Shown: positions 19,810-29,291, numbered from the stretch's first letter. The stretch is DNA of 64,000 bases from Pedobacter psychroterrae (GCF_004331695.1 NZ_SJSL01000002.1:496001-560000); one strand, 5' to 3'. Notes: generated by a model from the letters alone, not told the origin. Numbers and translations: made by a program.

Positions 19810-20895
19810 ATGCGAAAACTATTACAGAGGCTATTTTCTTCCTGGGTGATCCGCCTGGCCAACCGTTATAGCAGCAGGCCTGACCGCAAGCGGGTTCATG
19901 ATGCCCTATCGGCCCTGTATCAAAATATACGAAACCAACCCGGAAAACGCGGCCAGCTCATTAACCTCAGCAGCGAACATCGGATCATCATCTTTTCTGA
20001 TCAGCACAAAGGCGACAGGAGCCATCGTGATGACTTTACGCTTGCTGAGCAGAATTATCTGGCGGCACTCGCTTATTATGATCAACACAAGTATTTATAT
20101 TGCAATTTGGGAGATAGCGAGGAGCTTTGGGAAAACCTGGTACTGGATGTGATCAAGCACAATAAAAAGACCTTCGAAGCTGAAAAATGCTTTCTGGACC
20201 GCAATGCTTTTATCAAGCTTTTTGGTAATCACGACCTCTATTGGGACAATGATCCCCTGGCTAGTTTTATGCTTCAAAAAATGTTCGGTCAAAAGATTAA
20301 AGTGTATGAAGGGATCATCTTTGATATTCCTGTAAAGGGATCGCAATTAAGCTTGTTTCTTACACACGGGCATCAGGGTGACCTGCAAAGTGATGGCAAC
20401 TGGTTCAGTAAATGGTTTGTGTCTACTATATGGGGTCCGATTCAGTCGTTTTTAAGGATCAATCCCAATACACCAGCTTATGATAATCAATTGAAATCTG
20501 AGCACAACCAGTTTATGTATGACTGGACAGCAGAGCAAACGAATTTAGCGCTGATTACCGGCCATACACACCAGCCGGTATTTAATTCGCTTACCCACCT
20601 GGAAAGAACCTATATCAGACTTGAGCAGGCTAAAAAAGATGGTGATCACGCTACTATACAAAAACTGGAAGCGGAACTGCTGGCAGGAAATATCAGTGGC
20701 GAAACTTCTCCAAGGCTGACACAGTCAAAAAACACTTACTTTAACTCAGGCTGCTGTTGTTTTAGTGATGGGGATATTACCGGCATCGAAATTGAAAATG
20801 GGAAAATCAGGTTAATTGAATGGAAGAAGGATGCCAATGACGTTCCGCAAAGAATTGTGCTAGAGGAAACCGCTATTGAAAATCTGCTGGGATAG
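19810..20895 (+). CDS. Calcineurin-like metallophosphoesterase
   Basis: A 361-residue phosphoesterase with all metal ligands in order: IIFSDQHKGD (D-x-H), GDSEELWE (GD), LFGNHDLYWD (GNHD), LTHGHQGD, and ITGHTHQPVF (GHTH). The ATG at 19810 was chosen over an in-frame TTG two codons earlier. The family cleaves phosphomonoesters or phosphodiesters using a dinuclear metal centre; the substrate is unknown. There is no signal peptide, so probably cytosolic or peripheral. Confidence 0.88.
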   Translation: MRKLLQRLFSSWVIRLANRYSSRPDRKRVHDALSALYQNIRNQPGKRGQLINLSSEHRIIIFSDQHKGDRSHRDDFTLAEQNYLAALAYYDQHKYLYCNLGDSEELWENLVLDVIKHNKKTFEAEKCFLDRNAFIKLFGNHDLYWDNDPLASFMLQKMFGQKIKVYEGIIFDIPVKGSQLSLFLTHGHQGDLQSDGNWFSKWFVSTIWGPIQSFLRINPNTPAYDNQLKSEHNQFMYDWTAEQTNLALITGHTHQPVFNSLTHLERTYIRLEQAKKDGDHATIQKLEAELLAGNISGETSPRLTQSKNTYFNSGCCCFSDGDITGIEIENGKIRLIEWKKDANDVPQRIVLEETAIENLLG

Positions 20896-20980
20896 CAGGC
20901 CAGGTTGCTTTTTAGTAAGCGCTTCTATTTGTATATTTGAAACTTGTACGACATCTAAGAATCTCAAGCGAAAGTGCCCA

Positions 20981-21520
20981 ATGAAGAAAACCCTTACTTT
21001 AATTTTAATTGTAATAATTACAATTGGCGCTATGGTTGCCGTGGTCCACTATGTTAAAATGGATAGATTTTCGTTTGCCTGGATCCTAAATTTCCTATTG
21101 ATGTTCTTTATCGTCTTTTTTACCCGAGCGCTAAAAAGCCCGCTTACTTCAACGTACTTTAATGAAAAGAGCTGGGAACGCAGAGGAAAAATATATGAAC
21201 AGCTTGGGGTAAATTTTTTCAGAAAATTATTGGTTTTGATCGGTTGGGAAAAGGTAATTAGAAAATCTTTCCCCATAGCACACAATTCCAAAGCTCTGGA
21301 GAATTTACATTATCAGACAAAAAAATCTGAACTAGAACACTTAATTATCTTAATTATAGTCCTGGGGTTTAATATTTTCGTAGCAATCAAGTTTGGAGTT
21401 GTTAAATCTTTATCCTTACTCATCTTAAATGTCCTGCTAAACCTTTATCCAGTACTTCTTCAACGGTATAATCGTCCGCGAATAGAAAGAGCTATGAATT
21501 TGAGTAAGCGAGTGATTTGA
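20981..21520 (+). CDS. Four-helix inner-membrane protein, unknown
   Basis: The ATG at 20981 gives a 179-residue protein with hydrophobic segments at about 4-22, 30-50, 115-135 and 138-160, and a charged cytosolic stretch between. It begins MKKTLTLILIVIITIGAMV. Family not recognised. The gene abuts the convergent YccF gene with no intervening bases. Confidence 0.7.
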   Translation: MKKTLTLILIVIITIGAMVAVVHYVKMDRFSFAWILNFLLMFFIVFFTRALKSPLTSTYFNEKSWERRGKIYEQLGVNFFRKLLVLIGWEKVIRKSFPIAHNSKALENLHYQTKKSELEHLIILIIVLGFNIFVAIKFGVVKSLSLLILNVLLNLYPVLLQRYNRPRIERAMNLSKRVI

Positions 21521-21889
21521 TTAGCCAATTGATTTTCCAAAAGGTGAAAATGCCAGATTCATTAACTTGAAATGTTGTCTTCCAAATGGAATGCCAACGA
21601 TGGTGATACAGAAGAGCAGTCCAAAAAACAAATGAGTTAATACAATCCAGAAACCGCCAAATACGAGCCAGATTACATTCATAATAGTAGATAGACATCC
21701 GGTTTGGGAGGAGGTGTCAGTAATCTTTACGCCAAAGGGAGCGAGGCCAACAATAGCAAACTTAAAGCATTGTATGCCGAATGGGATCCCTACGATGGTC
21801 AAACATAAGATCAGGCCCCCAATTATATATTCAAAGAAAATGAATATTCCACCAAAAACAATCCAGATGATATTACCAATTAAATTCAT
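21521..21889 (-). CDS. yccF: YccF domain inner-membrane protein
   Basis: A 122-residue protein made of two similar halves, each containing an IVFGG segment, a hydrophobic helix and TIVGIPFG (TIVGIPFGIQCFK and TIVGIPFGRQHFK). This is the signature of the YccF family, an internally duplicated membrane protein of unknown role. The stop codon directly adjoins that of the convergent membrane-protein gene. Confidence 0.88.
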   Translation of the reverse strand: MNLIGNIIWIVFGGIFIFFEYIIGGLILCLTIVGIPFGIQCFKFAIVGLAPFGVKITDTSSQTGCLSTIMNVIWLVFGGFWIVLTHLFFGLLFCITIVGIPFGRQHFKLMNLAFSPFGKSIG

Positions 21890-21977
21890 ATGATATAGAC
21901 TTCGTGAGGGGAGTATAGTTACGGATGTAAGTTATCTTTCCATCCCAAGGTGACCTATACCAGAAAAGCTGAGGTAG

Positions 21978-22724
21978 TTATTTCAGGATCCGCTTGAGGA
22001 TTTCCTCACGCTTTTGTCTGGAAATAGGAACCTGACTGCCATCTTCCATTGCCAGGTATCCTCCTTCGGTTTTCACATAGGATGAAATCTTGCGGAAATT
22101 AACCAAATGGGATTGATGCGTCCTGAGGAAATTGTATCCTTCCAGCAGTTCCTGATATTCTTTTAAAGTTTTACAGATCAGGTATTTCTTAGCCCCATCC
22201 AGGTATATATGTGTATAATTGCCTTCCGCTTCCAGCCTGATGATCTTGCTGACAGCGATGAACTCTATTTTATCTGCCAGTGGCAATGCGATGCGCTGCT
22301 CATCATCGGCCCGGTCAATGTTGGCAATCAATTCCTGCAGGCGCTTGTTGTCACGTTTGGGCAAGATTTGTTTGGCTGCTTTTTCTACTGCTGCACATAA
22401 TTCGAGAATATTAATGGGTTTTAGCAGATAGTCTATGGCACATGCCTTCACTGCCTGAATTCCGTATCTGTCAAAGGCCGTTACAAAGATCACTTCAAAA
22501 ATCTGATTCCCATTTAATGACCTCAATAAATCAAATCCTGATTCTACACCCATCTCGATGTCCAGGAACAACAAATCCGGAGCTTGCTGTCCAATAATTT
22601 TTAAGGCTTCGGTGGCAGAGCCTGCCTCCCCAACAATCTCCACTGCCGGACAATATTCCTTTAATAGTTCCCTCAGGTTAGCCCTGCTTTTGGCCTCATC
22701 GTCTACAAGTATACTTTTTAAAAT
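21978..22724 (-). CDS. LytTR-family response regulator
   Basis: A 248-residue regulator starting MILKSILVDDEAKSR. The receiver domain (about 1-120) has the acidic pair DDE, the phospho-acceptor Asp in LLFLDIEMG, and the lysine in CAIDYLLKPINILE. The LytTR DNA-binding domain (about 140-248) shows AEGNYTHIYLDGAKKYLICKTLKE, TLKEYQELL and FLRTHQSHLVN. An in-frame TTG at 22751 would overlap the kinase gene, but the ATG gives the normal N-terminus. It lies 19 bases after the histidine kinase gene and forms a two-component pair with it. Confidence 0.9.
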   Translation of the reverse strand: MLKSILVDDEAKSRANLRELLKEYCPAVEIVGEAGSATEALKIIGQQAPDLLFLDIEMGVESGFDLLRSLNGNQIFEVIFVTAFDRYGIQAVKACAIDYLLKPINILELCAAVEKAAKQILPKRDNKRLQELIANIDRADDEQRIALPLADKIEFIAVSKIIRLEAEGNYTHIYLDGAKKYLICKTLKEYQELLEGYNFLRTHQSHLVNFRKISSYVKTEGGYLAMEDGSQVPISRQKREEILKRILK

Positions 22725-22743
22725 CATTTCTGCCAGATCATCT

Positions 22744-25530
22744 TTAATCAATAGGAATTATTAAAACTGCTGTAGTACCACTTTCTTCATTCGCCAAATT
22801 ACTGCTTAATGTTAACTTTCCACGGGCCCCACCAGCATTTAATAAAGCAAGCCGCTCGCGTACCAACTTCAAGCCAAAACCCTGAGCTTTTTCTGGTTCA
22901 GGACCTAGACCCTTTCCATTGTCCTTGATTTCTATATGGAGATAGCTTTTGTCCTGATGGATGACGATACTCAACTTCCCTGCACTGCCCTTTTGCGCAA
23001 GTCCGTGAACAATCGAATTCTCCACCAATGGCTGGATGATCATCCCGGGGATCTCTATCAGCTCCGCGTTTATTTCCCCGGACATTTGAATGCTGAAATC
23101 AAAATCAAAACGTAACTTTTCCAACTCACAATATAGGGTTACTGCTTCCATTTCATCAGTTAGAGGAACAAAACTCTTTTCTGAATTATTCAACACCCTG
23201 CGCATCAGTACAGAGAATTTTTCAAGATAAATATTGGCTTGCTTATGCTGTTGATTATTGATCAGGGACTGGATAGAATTCAAGGCGTTGAACAGAAAGT
23301 GCGGGTTCATTTGCGAGCGGATCGCTTTGATCTCCAGCTCCTTGATCTGTCTTTTTACTGCCTCCTTTTTTCTTATGCCGGCGATTCTTCCCTTATTGAT
23401 GAAAAAGATGAAAAGAAATGTTAATAGGATAGAGCCTGCGCTCCATCCTATAGTTTTAATCAATTGGGCTTTTTCTGCTTTTCCCATTTGCTTGGGAGTT
23501 AAAGCCCTCTTCAAAGCTTCTTCAAACGCCGTATCCTGGGGCAGACGTTCTGGACTATCATCAATATTGTCCTGAATAATCCGTTGTTCCGCATCGATAA
23601 CAAATGTTTTAACATCCCAATTGCTGAGCAGTACTACATCTTCCAAATCATCATTTTGGCGCGTTACCTCGACGAAGGTGACCTGAGGAAGCTTCTTGAG
23701 CGCTTCAAGAACAGTAGACTTTGCATACCCGTCTTCCTTTAATTGCACAACGAGAAAATGAACCTTATTTGGATCCTGTTTCCTGATTCGCTCCAATAAG
23801 CGTTTCATCTCATCCGGATAATGGAAGTTAAACGTCATGCTCAGCGCCTTCCCTTTGAACTTACTGATGTCCAGTAAACTGCCATCGGCAAGTCTAATAT
23901 TTTTTAAAGGAAGCAAGTTTCCCGGTGCCCAGGCAGAAACAGCCACCCATTTTTCCTTCACTGCATTAGTAAGCGTCGTATCTCCGCAATTGTTGACAAA
24001 ATCGTCGTAATAAGGCTTTAATGTCTGGGCGCTCTTCCAGTCGCTGGAACCCAGTTTATTTTCAAAAGCGTCAGCAAGTGTCGCATACAAGGGATACCGT
24101 CTCAGGTAATTCAAGGATGGTACGTAATCGCCCAGAAAAAAGCCATTGCTGCCCCCATTGAACTGGCTAGCCTTAGAAGACAGGTACACATCTAAAGAAT
24201 TGAGAAATGTGCGATACCATCCGGCACTATTGTAATCAATCATCAATACCGGCAACGTATCAATACCTTTAAAAAAGTTGAGTGGAAAACCCTCGAAGAT
24301 TTCTGGAGCTTCAGGACTGGCCTGGGAATTGGTTTTGATTAGAAAATCAAGTCTTCTGTTTGCCTCCTCGAAAGCAAATTTTATATCATAATATTTCATC
24401 ACAGCAGCAGGCAATCGGCCGCGATAAGAAGATACAAGTTGCCGGAAAGTTTTTTCATCCCCGGACTGTGTTTTCATGAAAGCTTCAGCGGAAAAGGATT
24501 GCGCACCGTAGGAAATTTCAGGGGTTTTCCGGCTTTGCGCAAATTTAGCCAAGTGCAGTGCAAATGAAGCCATTTCGGCGGCGTTTCCCGTAAACTTAAT
24601 GCTGTTGGCAATGTCATTCCCATCAGCGGTTATACGGAGCGTATCACCCGGTTGAAAAAACAAAGGCATATTAAGTTCGCGAATACTTAAAGCTACGTCA
24701 GCTCCTTCAGGAATATGGGGAACTCCTGATCCTGGAACTTCTTTTGGCGGATACCTATATTGTAGCATGGCGCCGGACCCTTCCGTCAGAAAAGCAGTTA
24801 TCCGGAAACTGCCGTCTTCAGCAATACGAAATTGCTGCTCAGTACCTGGGAGATACAGATTCATGCCATCTCGCATTTGCTGAGTGATGTTTTTGATCTT
24901 ACCTTCCAGCACCACATTGTCTGCCAGTGGAAATGTGGCCGCAGAAAGCAGGAAGGTAAGTCCTGAATCCTTGTAAAGCCTGCCGTTATCCCAATCTTTA
25001 TCACCACTAGCGATAGCTTCGAGAATCAACTTTGAAATTATACTGGCCGTTTCAGGATGAACCGGCTCAAATTCCATTGATGTTATAGCATTTTTTTTAC
25101 GTGGAGCAATCTCATTTAGATTCATCTTGGCAAAATCAGATTGAGGTTTCATGCTCAGCACTTTACCAGTTTTATCAGCCAGCATGAAAAAAACGGGTTT
25201 GACCGACTTTTGCTGAATACCCTGCAGGTAAGGTGGATAATAAGAATCGTAGCCCAGAGCAGTGTGCCTGTCAGGAGAGACTGTAATTCTTATTCGCTCA
25301 AAAGTAAGCATATACTCCCTGCTCCCCTCTGCTTTAACGTTTTTTAGCAGGTACCTGAGATGGTATCGGTAGCTTTCATCATTTGGCCTACGTGCAGTAT
25401 CCGACACCAGGACTTCAAACCAGTCTCCCGGCTTCATTTTTGAAAAGGCATCACCTTTCTGTGCGAAAAGCAGTTGTGGGAGCCAGAGTAGCAGCAAGAG
25501 TGCTGCGCAGTGTTTAATTTTCTGAATCAT
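22744..25530 (-). CDS. LytS-type histidine kinase with periplasmic cysteine-free thioredoxin-like domain
   Basis: A 928-residue sensor. A signal peptide (1-23, ending FAQ) leads into about 500 residues of extracytoplasmic material. Near 560-680 there is a TlpA/AhpC-like pattern (NIRLADGSLLDISKFKGKALSMTFNF...VKTFVIDAEQRIIQD), but the CxxC site is replaced by a segment without cysteine. One membrane helix (about 695-715, TIGWSAGSILLTFLFIFF) precedes a HisKA_3/His_kinase module with AIRSQMNPHFLFNALNSIQSL and a C-terminal ATPase (PLVENSIVHGLAQK, IKDNGKGLG). It phosphorylates the adjacent LytTR regulator by inference. The sensed signal is unknown. Confidence 0.88.
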   Translation of the reverse strand: MIQKIKHCAALLLLLWLPQLLFAQKGDAFSKMKPGDWFEVLVSDTARRPNDESYRYHLRYLLKNVKAEGSREYMLTFERIRITVSPDRHTALGYDSYYPPYLQGIQQKSVKPVFFMLADKTGKVLSMKPQSDFAKMNLNEIAPRKKNAITSMEFEPVHPETASIISKLILEAIASGDKDWDNGRLYKDSGLTFLLSAATFPLADNVVLEGKIKNITQQMRDGMNLYLPGTEQQFRIAEDGSFRITAFLTEGSGAMLQYRYPPKEVPGSGVPHIPEGADVALSIRELNMPLFFQPGDTLRITADGNDIANSIKFTGNAAEMASFALHLAKFAQSRKTPEISYGAQSFSAEAFMKTQSGDEKTFRQLVSSYRGRLPAAVMKYYDIKFAFEEANRRLDFLIKTNSQASPEAPEIFEGFPLNFFKGIDTLPVLMIDYNSAGWYRTFLNSLDVYLSSKASQFNGGSNGFFLGDYVPSLNYLRRYPLYATLADAFENKLGSSDWKSAQTLKPYYDDFVNNCGDTTLTNAVKEKWVAVSAWAPGNLLPLKNIRLADGSLLDISKFKGKALSMTFNFHYPDEMKRLLERIRKQDPNKVHFLVVQLKEDGYAKSTVLEALKKLPQVTFVEVTRQNDDLEDVVLLSNWDVKTFVIDAEQRIIQDNIDDSPERLPQDTAFEEALKRALTPKQMGKAEKAQLIKTIGWSAGSILLTFLFIFFINKGRIAGIRKKEAVKRQIKELEIKAIRSQMNPHFLFNALNSIQSLINNQQHKQANIYLEKFSVLMRRVLNNSEKSFVPLTDEMEAVTLYCELEKLRFDFDFSIQMSGEINAELIEIPGMIIQPLVENSIVHGLAQKGSAGKLSIVIHQDKSYLHIEIKDNGKGLGPEPEKAQGFGLKLVRERLALLNAGGARGKLTLSSNLANEESGTTAVLIIPID

Positions 25531-25682
25531 AATTTTAGATTTGATTCAAAAAACCATAAAGGGAGCGGGATTCAGGATCATCAATTAGCAGTTAGCGCTT
25601 TTCACTTATTATTCAGTACTAAAGCTACAACAATTGTTTAGAATTTATACCGGATGAGACCCCAGCGTTTGGCGTATCATAT

Positions 25683-26159
25683 TTAAAATCTTAAAATATC
25701 TGTGTCAAGAGGAGTGTAGCCTAGTAATCTGCTCATCGTCATCGACTGGCCCTTATGATGAAATTCATGCGTGATCACATGTGTGAAGATACTATATGCA
25801 TCTGTTTCAACGAATTTATCCGGCCACTTGTATCCATTAACTTCTGAATGCGGGTTTTCAGAAAAGAGGAAGATGAATTGCTCCATTAATTGGTTTACGG
25901 TGTTAAAAATTTCCCTGAGTTGGTCGACATTGGAGCCATCTGTTATTTCATAATAATCTAGCTTTGCAGACAAAGCGAAGTTGCCAACCCAGGCGACATA
26001 GGTGTTCGCTATATGTGTCATCATGTAAGCTATGCTTTTATTATTGAATTCTGGTAGTTCAGTAGTAAGATCTTCTGCAACGTCCTTTCCCAGGTACTGA
26101 AATACAACCTCACGGGCTTTAATGATTAACTGATATTGTTTTTTTAATAGATCATTCAT
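25683..26159 (-). CDS. DinB family protein
   Basis: A 158-residue four-helix-bundle protein. Putative metal-ligand histidines lie in YMMTHIANTYVAWVGN (around residue 48) and in IFTHVITHEFHHKGQSM (around 130-140), the classic DinB H...HxxxH arrangement. The family includes thiol S-transferases (BstA/YfiT type) and stress proteins. The specific reaction is not predictable. Confidence 0.88.
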   Translation of the reverse strand: MNDLLKKQYQLIIKAREVVFQYLGKDVAEDLTTELPEFNNKSIAYMMTHIANTYVAWVGNFALSAKLDYYEITDGSNVDQLREIFNTVNQLMEQFIFLFSENPHSEVNGYKWPDKFVETDAYSIFTHVITHEFHHKGQSMTMSRLLGYTPLDTDILRF

Positions 26160-26220
26160 CTCAGATCGAATTAGAAACTGTGTTTAAGATAGGCATTTTC
26201 CTTAAGGATGCCAATAGTTA

Positions 26221-26251
26221 TTTGGCAGTTTTCATTTGATTTCTATCTTTG
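26221..26251 (+). promoter_or_regulatory. Bacteroidota-type promoter TTTG-N19-TATCTTTG
   Basis: TTTG at 26221-26224 is followed after 19 bases by TATCTTTG at 26244-26251, a full match to the Bacteroidota -33/-7 consensus (TTTG/TAnnTTTG). The next ATG is only four bases beyond the -7 box, so the transcript would start at or near the start codon. Confidence 0.6.
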
Positions 26252-26255
26252 CATT

Positions 26256-26399
26256 ATGAATCCAGAAGAACTAAAAAAACTTGATCAAATACCAACCAGT
26301 AATAAGCCCTGGTATCTTCAGGTTCCTTTTTTAGGGATCGTGATAATTGCCCTTCTGTTTATTTTTAAGTTTTTATTAAGCTTGCTCGCAACTGTTTAG
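26256..26399 (+). CDS. 47-residue single-helix membrane protein
   Basis: The ATG at 26256 gives MNPEELKKLDQIPTSNK, followed by one hydrophobic helix (VPFLGIVIIALLFIFKFLL). It has a strong promoter directly upstream and its own stop. No family recognised. Probably a small inner-membrane protein. The spacing suggests leaderless translation. Confidence 0.55.
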   Translation: MNPEELKKLDQIPTSNKPWYLQVPFLGIVIIALLFIFKFLLSLLATV

Positions 26400-26470
26400 G
26401 TTACTAGTCTTTAGTCCAGACAGCACAACTAGTTTTTACATAAGAATGGGCGTGTGTAATTAATGTGCTA

Positions 26471-26839
26471 ATGTGTAATTTAGTGGAATCGATGAAAAGA
26501 GTAATCAATGAACAGGTAGGAGACCAGATAAGGGAAATGCTGGTCAACGAACCCGATGTGGAAGAAAAGACCATGTTTAGTGGGCATTGCTTCCTGGTTA
26601 ATGGTAAGCTGTGTGTTTGTGTGAATCAGGAAGACCTGCTTTGCAGGATTGGCCATGACCGGGTTGTGGAGGAGCTGGAAAATGGCAATGCGAGGCAGAT
26701 GTTGATGAATGGGCGTGCAAGCAAAGATTTTGTCTATGTAGCATTAGCAGATATCACCGGCGGAAGGCAACTTGCCTATTGGATTGATTTGTGTCTGCAG
26801 TTTAATCCCCAGGCGAAAGCGGCAAAGAAAAAGAAATAA
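26471..26839 (+). CDS. TfoX N-terminal-domain protein
   Basis: About 122 residues (115 if the internal ATG at 26492 is used). The TfoX/Sxy N-terminal pattern is clear: VEEKTMFSGHCFLVNGKLCVCVNQEDLLCRIG, then ARQMLMNGRASKDFVYV and a lysine-rich tail. In Gammaproteobacteria Sxy co-activates competence genes, but this stand-alone domain in Bacteroidota has no established role. Confidence 0.8.
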   Translation: MCNLVESMKRVINEQVGDQIREMLVNEPDVEEKTMFSGHCFLVNGKLCVCVNQEDLLCRIGHDRVVEELENGNARQMLMNGRASKDFVYVALADITGGRQLAYWIDLCLQFNPQAKAAKKKK

Positions 26840-26915
26840 GTTTTATGAGTATATCGATCGGTTCAACACTCCTAGCGAGACATAAGTTCCTCTACATTCA
26901 CTATATTCGCATGGA

Positions 26916-27506
26916 ATGAAAACATTGCCTCTTACACGCAATTTATATATTATTTCTGGATGTAACGGAGCTGGAAAAACTACAGCCAGTTATACTGTGC
27001 TGCCTGAAATGCTAAATTGCCAGGAATTTGTGAATGCAGATAATATAGCCGCTGGTATATCACCTTTTAATCCAGCAAGTGTCGCGCTCCGTGCTGGAAG
27101 GATCATGTTAAACCGCATTGACGAATTAATGCGAGAAGGTGCTGATTTTGCATTTGAAACTACGTTGTCCACAAAGAGTTATGTTTCTCTTATAAAAAAG
27201 GCAAGGTCATTAGGTTATAAAATTACCTTGGTTTACTTTTGGTTAAATTCGCCCCAAGAAGCTATAGCGCGAGTTGCTACCAGAGTCACTAAAGGAGGGC
27301 ATGATATACCGGAAGATGTGATTAAGAGAAGGTATTATGGAGGATTAAATAATCTGTTCAAACTATATAAACCGAACTGTGATTTATGGATGGTGGTTAA
27401 TAATACCACGGAACAGCCGGAATTAATTGCCCGTGGCGAGTATGATTTCTCAGAATTGATTTTTAATCCTGATATTTGGAATATTATTAAAAGACAAGCG
27501 GTATGA
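26916..27506 (+). CDS. Zeta-toxin-like P-loop kinase
   Basis: A 196-residue protein with Walker A GCNGAGKTT at residues 15-23, a DADN-like ADNIAAGISPFNP segment, FAFETTLSTKSYV and a lid-region arginine cluster (RVATRVTKGGHDIP, IKRRYYGGL). This is the zeta-toxin/AAA_33 family. Plasmid zeta toxins phosphorylate UDP-N-acetylglucosamine. This chromosomal form lacks an epsilon antitoxin but is followed by a small gene overlapping its stop codon, a likely partner. Confidence 0.82.
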   Translation: MKTLPLTRNLYIISGCNGAGKTTASYTVLPEMLNCQEFVNADNIAAGISPFNPASVALRAGRIMLNRIDELMREGADFAFETTLSTKSYVSLIKKARSLGYKITLVYFWLNSPQEAIARVATRVTKGGHDIPEDVIKRRYYGGLNNLFKLYKPNCDLWMVVNNTTEQPELIARGEYDFSELIFNPDIWNIIKRQAV

Positions 27507-27682
27507 GTTTAAAACCAGAAAATATTGAACTTAGTGATAAAATCATGGCTGGAATAAATAAAGCAGTCCGTAACCTTGTAATCAGTAGTGCAGCTAATGA
27601 TGAAAAATTGGTAGTCGCTGATAAAGAAGGAAATATAAGGCATGTGCCCGCCAAGGACTTATTGGCAACGCCATCTAAGTAA
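27503..27682 (+). CDS. 59-residue protein overlapping the zeta-like gene
   Basis: The ATG overlaps the zeta-like stop codon as ATGA, typical of translational coupling. The sequence starts MSLKPENIELSDKIMAGINK and ends AKDLLATPSK. It is small, mixed charge, with no membrane segment. No family assignment is made. Position suggests a partner or antitoxin-like function for the kinase. Confidence 0.6.
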   Translation: MSLKPENIELSDKIMAGINKAVRNLVISSAANDEKLVVADKEGNIRHVPAKDLLATPSK

Positions 27683-28061
27683 GCGCTTATCTATTAGGTT
27701 AACAAATGGCTACCATAATGGGCAGCGTATCTTAATGGTAAGAATTCAATATTGTATGTGATGCACATTCAATCATAAACTCAGGAAATATTTCTTTAAT
27801 TTGTAAACGTCAACTTTAGGGCTGGAAATGGAGAATACCACAACTCATGCATAACGATTTCACCTATCAATTCCTCCAGCCCAACACAACCCTTCAGATC
27901 ATCCTAAGGCCATCGCCCATCGATGTGTCGATACCGCTCTAACTGTCGTGGAGAAAATCAGCTTATTGCGGGCATTGCTGAGTACAATCATGCATCATAC
28001 TGGTAAACCTTTAAGGATGTAATGTGTTAATCTGAAGGGTAGATAATTCAAGACCGGAATA
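27683..28061. other. Intergenic stretch with possible decayed coding remains
   Basis: No gene of normal length is supported in these 379 bases. An 8-base inverted repeat (GGGCTGGA 27819-27826, TCCAGCCC 27875-27882) spans a short open frame beginning MHNDFTYQFLQPN. A second frame downstream (TVVEKISLLRALL) suggests the debris of a larger gene, but neither piece can be assigned. Confidence 0.35.
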
Positions 28062-28820
28062 ATGCAAAAAAAGGAAATTAAAGTTCAGATCAAGAATGAA
28101 GGCAGAGCGGCCAAGCGGTCGTTACACGGATTCATCAAGAAAGGCAACCAGGATAAGCTGCATAAGTTTAGGGTAGGCATTAAGAAGTTACGTGCGATAG
28201 CTTCGATGATTGAGCAGACAAATGCGCGGATTGATATTTCTAAAGCATTAAAACCAGTGAGAGATACCTACAAGCTCAGTGGTAAAGTTAGAGATAGTTA
28301 CCTGCATTTAAAATTGGTGAAGACCGTGTCCGGAGCGCATAAAAAATATCGTTCAAGGGAAAAGCTGGTGATGAAAAAAGCTGGGAATAAATTGAGTAAA
28401 TACAGACCCCACCATTTCAGGATGTTGCATCGCGCATGGAAGAGCCTGCTTAGAAGTGTTCCAAAGGTGAAGGACAAAAAAGTTAACGCATTTTATGAAA
28501 CGGAGCTTAGAGGTATCGAAACATGTTTGATCTCCAATACGGGAGTGGAGCAAATGCACGGGTGCAGGAAGCGATTGAAGGTTTTAATATATAATTTGCC
28601 GATGGTTCATGGATCGTTAGATAAACCGCTCGACGAAGATTATCTCCAGCAGATGCAAACCGCTATCGGCGACTGGCATGATCATGTGCTCGCAGCAGAT
28701 CAGTTTCCTGAGCTGGTAGATCAATCGCAACAAATGCTGGAGAAAGTAAAAGTGCTTGCCGGAAATTTTTATGCGCTAGCCACTCTGCATAAGGATCAAT
28801 TGACCAGTAAAAGAAGATAA
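28062..28820 (+). CDS. CHAD domain protein
   Basis: A 252-residue, very basic alpha-helical protein. Conserved histidines and arginines sit in KLHKFRVGIKKLRAIASM (residues about 27-45), and the domain repeats with MHGCRKRLKVLIYNL near 165. CHAD domains bind inorganic polyphosphate and are often encoded with CYTH-domain triphosphate-tunnel enzymes, as here. The next gene begins three bases after the stop codon, so they form an operon. Confidence 0.88.
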   Translation: MQKKEIKVQIKNEGRAAKRSLHGFIKKGNQDKLHKFRVGIKKLRAIASMIEQTNARIDISKALKPVRDTYKLSGKVRDSYLHLKLVKTVSGAHKKYRSREKLVMKKAGNKLSKYRPHHFRMLHRAWKSLLRSVPKVKDKKVNAFYETELRGIETCLISNTGVEQMHGCRKRLKVLIYNLPMVHGSLDKPLDEDYLQQMQTAIGDWHDHVLAADQFPELVDQSQQMLEKVKVLAGNFYALATLHKDQLTSKRR

Positions 28821-28823
28821 GAC

Positions 28824-29291
28824 ATGGGTATAGAAATAGAACGTAAGTTCTTAGTTAAAATGGATTTATGGCAGGCTTTGGAAAAACCAGAGGGCAAGCA
28901 CTATCGTCAGGGGTATTTACTGAATAAGGAGGATCGTGTCGTTCGGATTAGGATTGCTGGCGATCAGGGTTTTATCACCATTAAGGGGGCCGGGGACGGA
29001 ATCAGCAGGATAGAATATGAATATGAGATTCCCAAGTCTGATGCTGAAGAGATGCTAGAGCGATTCCAACCGGAAGGTATTGAAAAGATCAGGTACCGTA
29101 TCCCCGAGGGTAGCGGCCTGGTTTGGGAACTGGATGAATTTTTGGGCGCAAACCAGGGTTTGGTATTGGCTGAGATTGAGCTTAGTTCGCAGGATCAGCG
29201 CTTTACTAAGCCAGATTGGCTGGGCCAGGAAGTAAGCGAAGATGAACGCTACTCAAATTCTAGTTTAGCGCTTCGACCTCTTCAATCTTAG
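28824..29291 (+). CDS. CYTH domain (triphosphate tunnel metalloenzyme)
   Basis: A 155-residue CYTH protein starting MGIEIERKFLVK, the diagnostic E-x-E-x-K motif. It continues with RQGYLL, VVRIRIAGDQGFITIKG and WELDEFLGANQGLVLAEIEL, matching the eight-stranded tunnel fold. Family members hydrolyse tripolyphosphate or nucleoside triphosphates, or make cAMP. Its pairing with CHAD points to polyphosphate or tripolyphosphate metabolism. Confidence 0.9.
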   Translation: MGIEIERKFLVKMDLWQALEKPEGKHYRQGYLLNKEDRVVRIRIAGDQGFITIKGAGDGISRIEYEYEIPKSDAEEMLERFQPEGIEKIRYRIPEGSGLVWELDEFLGANQGLVLAEIELSSQDQRFTKPDWLGQEVSEDERYSNSSLALRPLQS

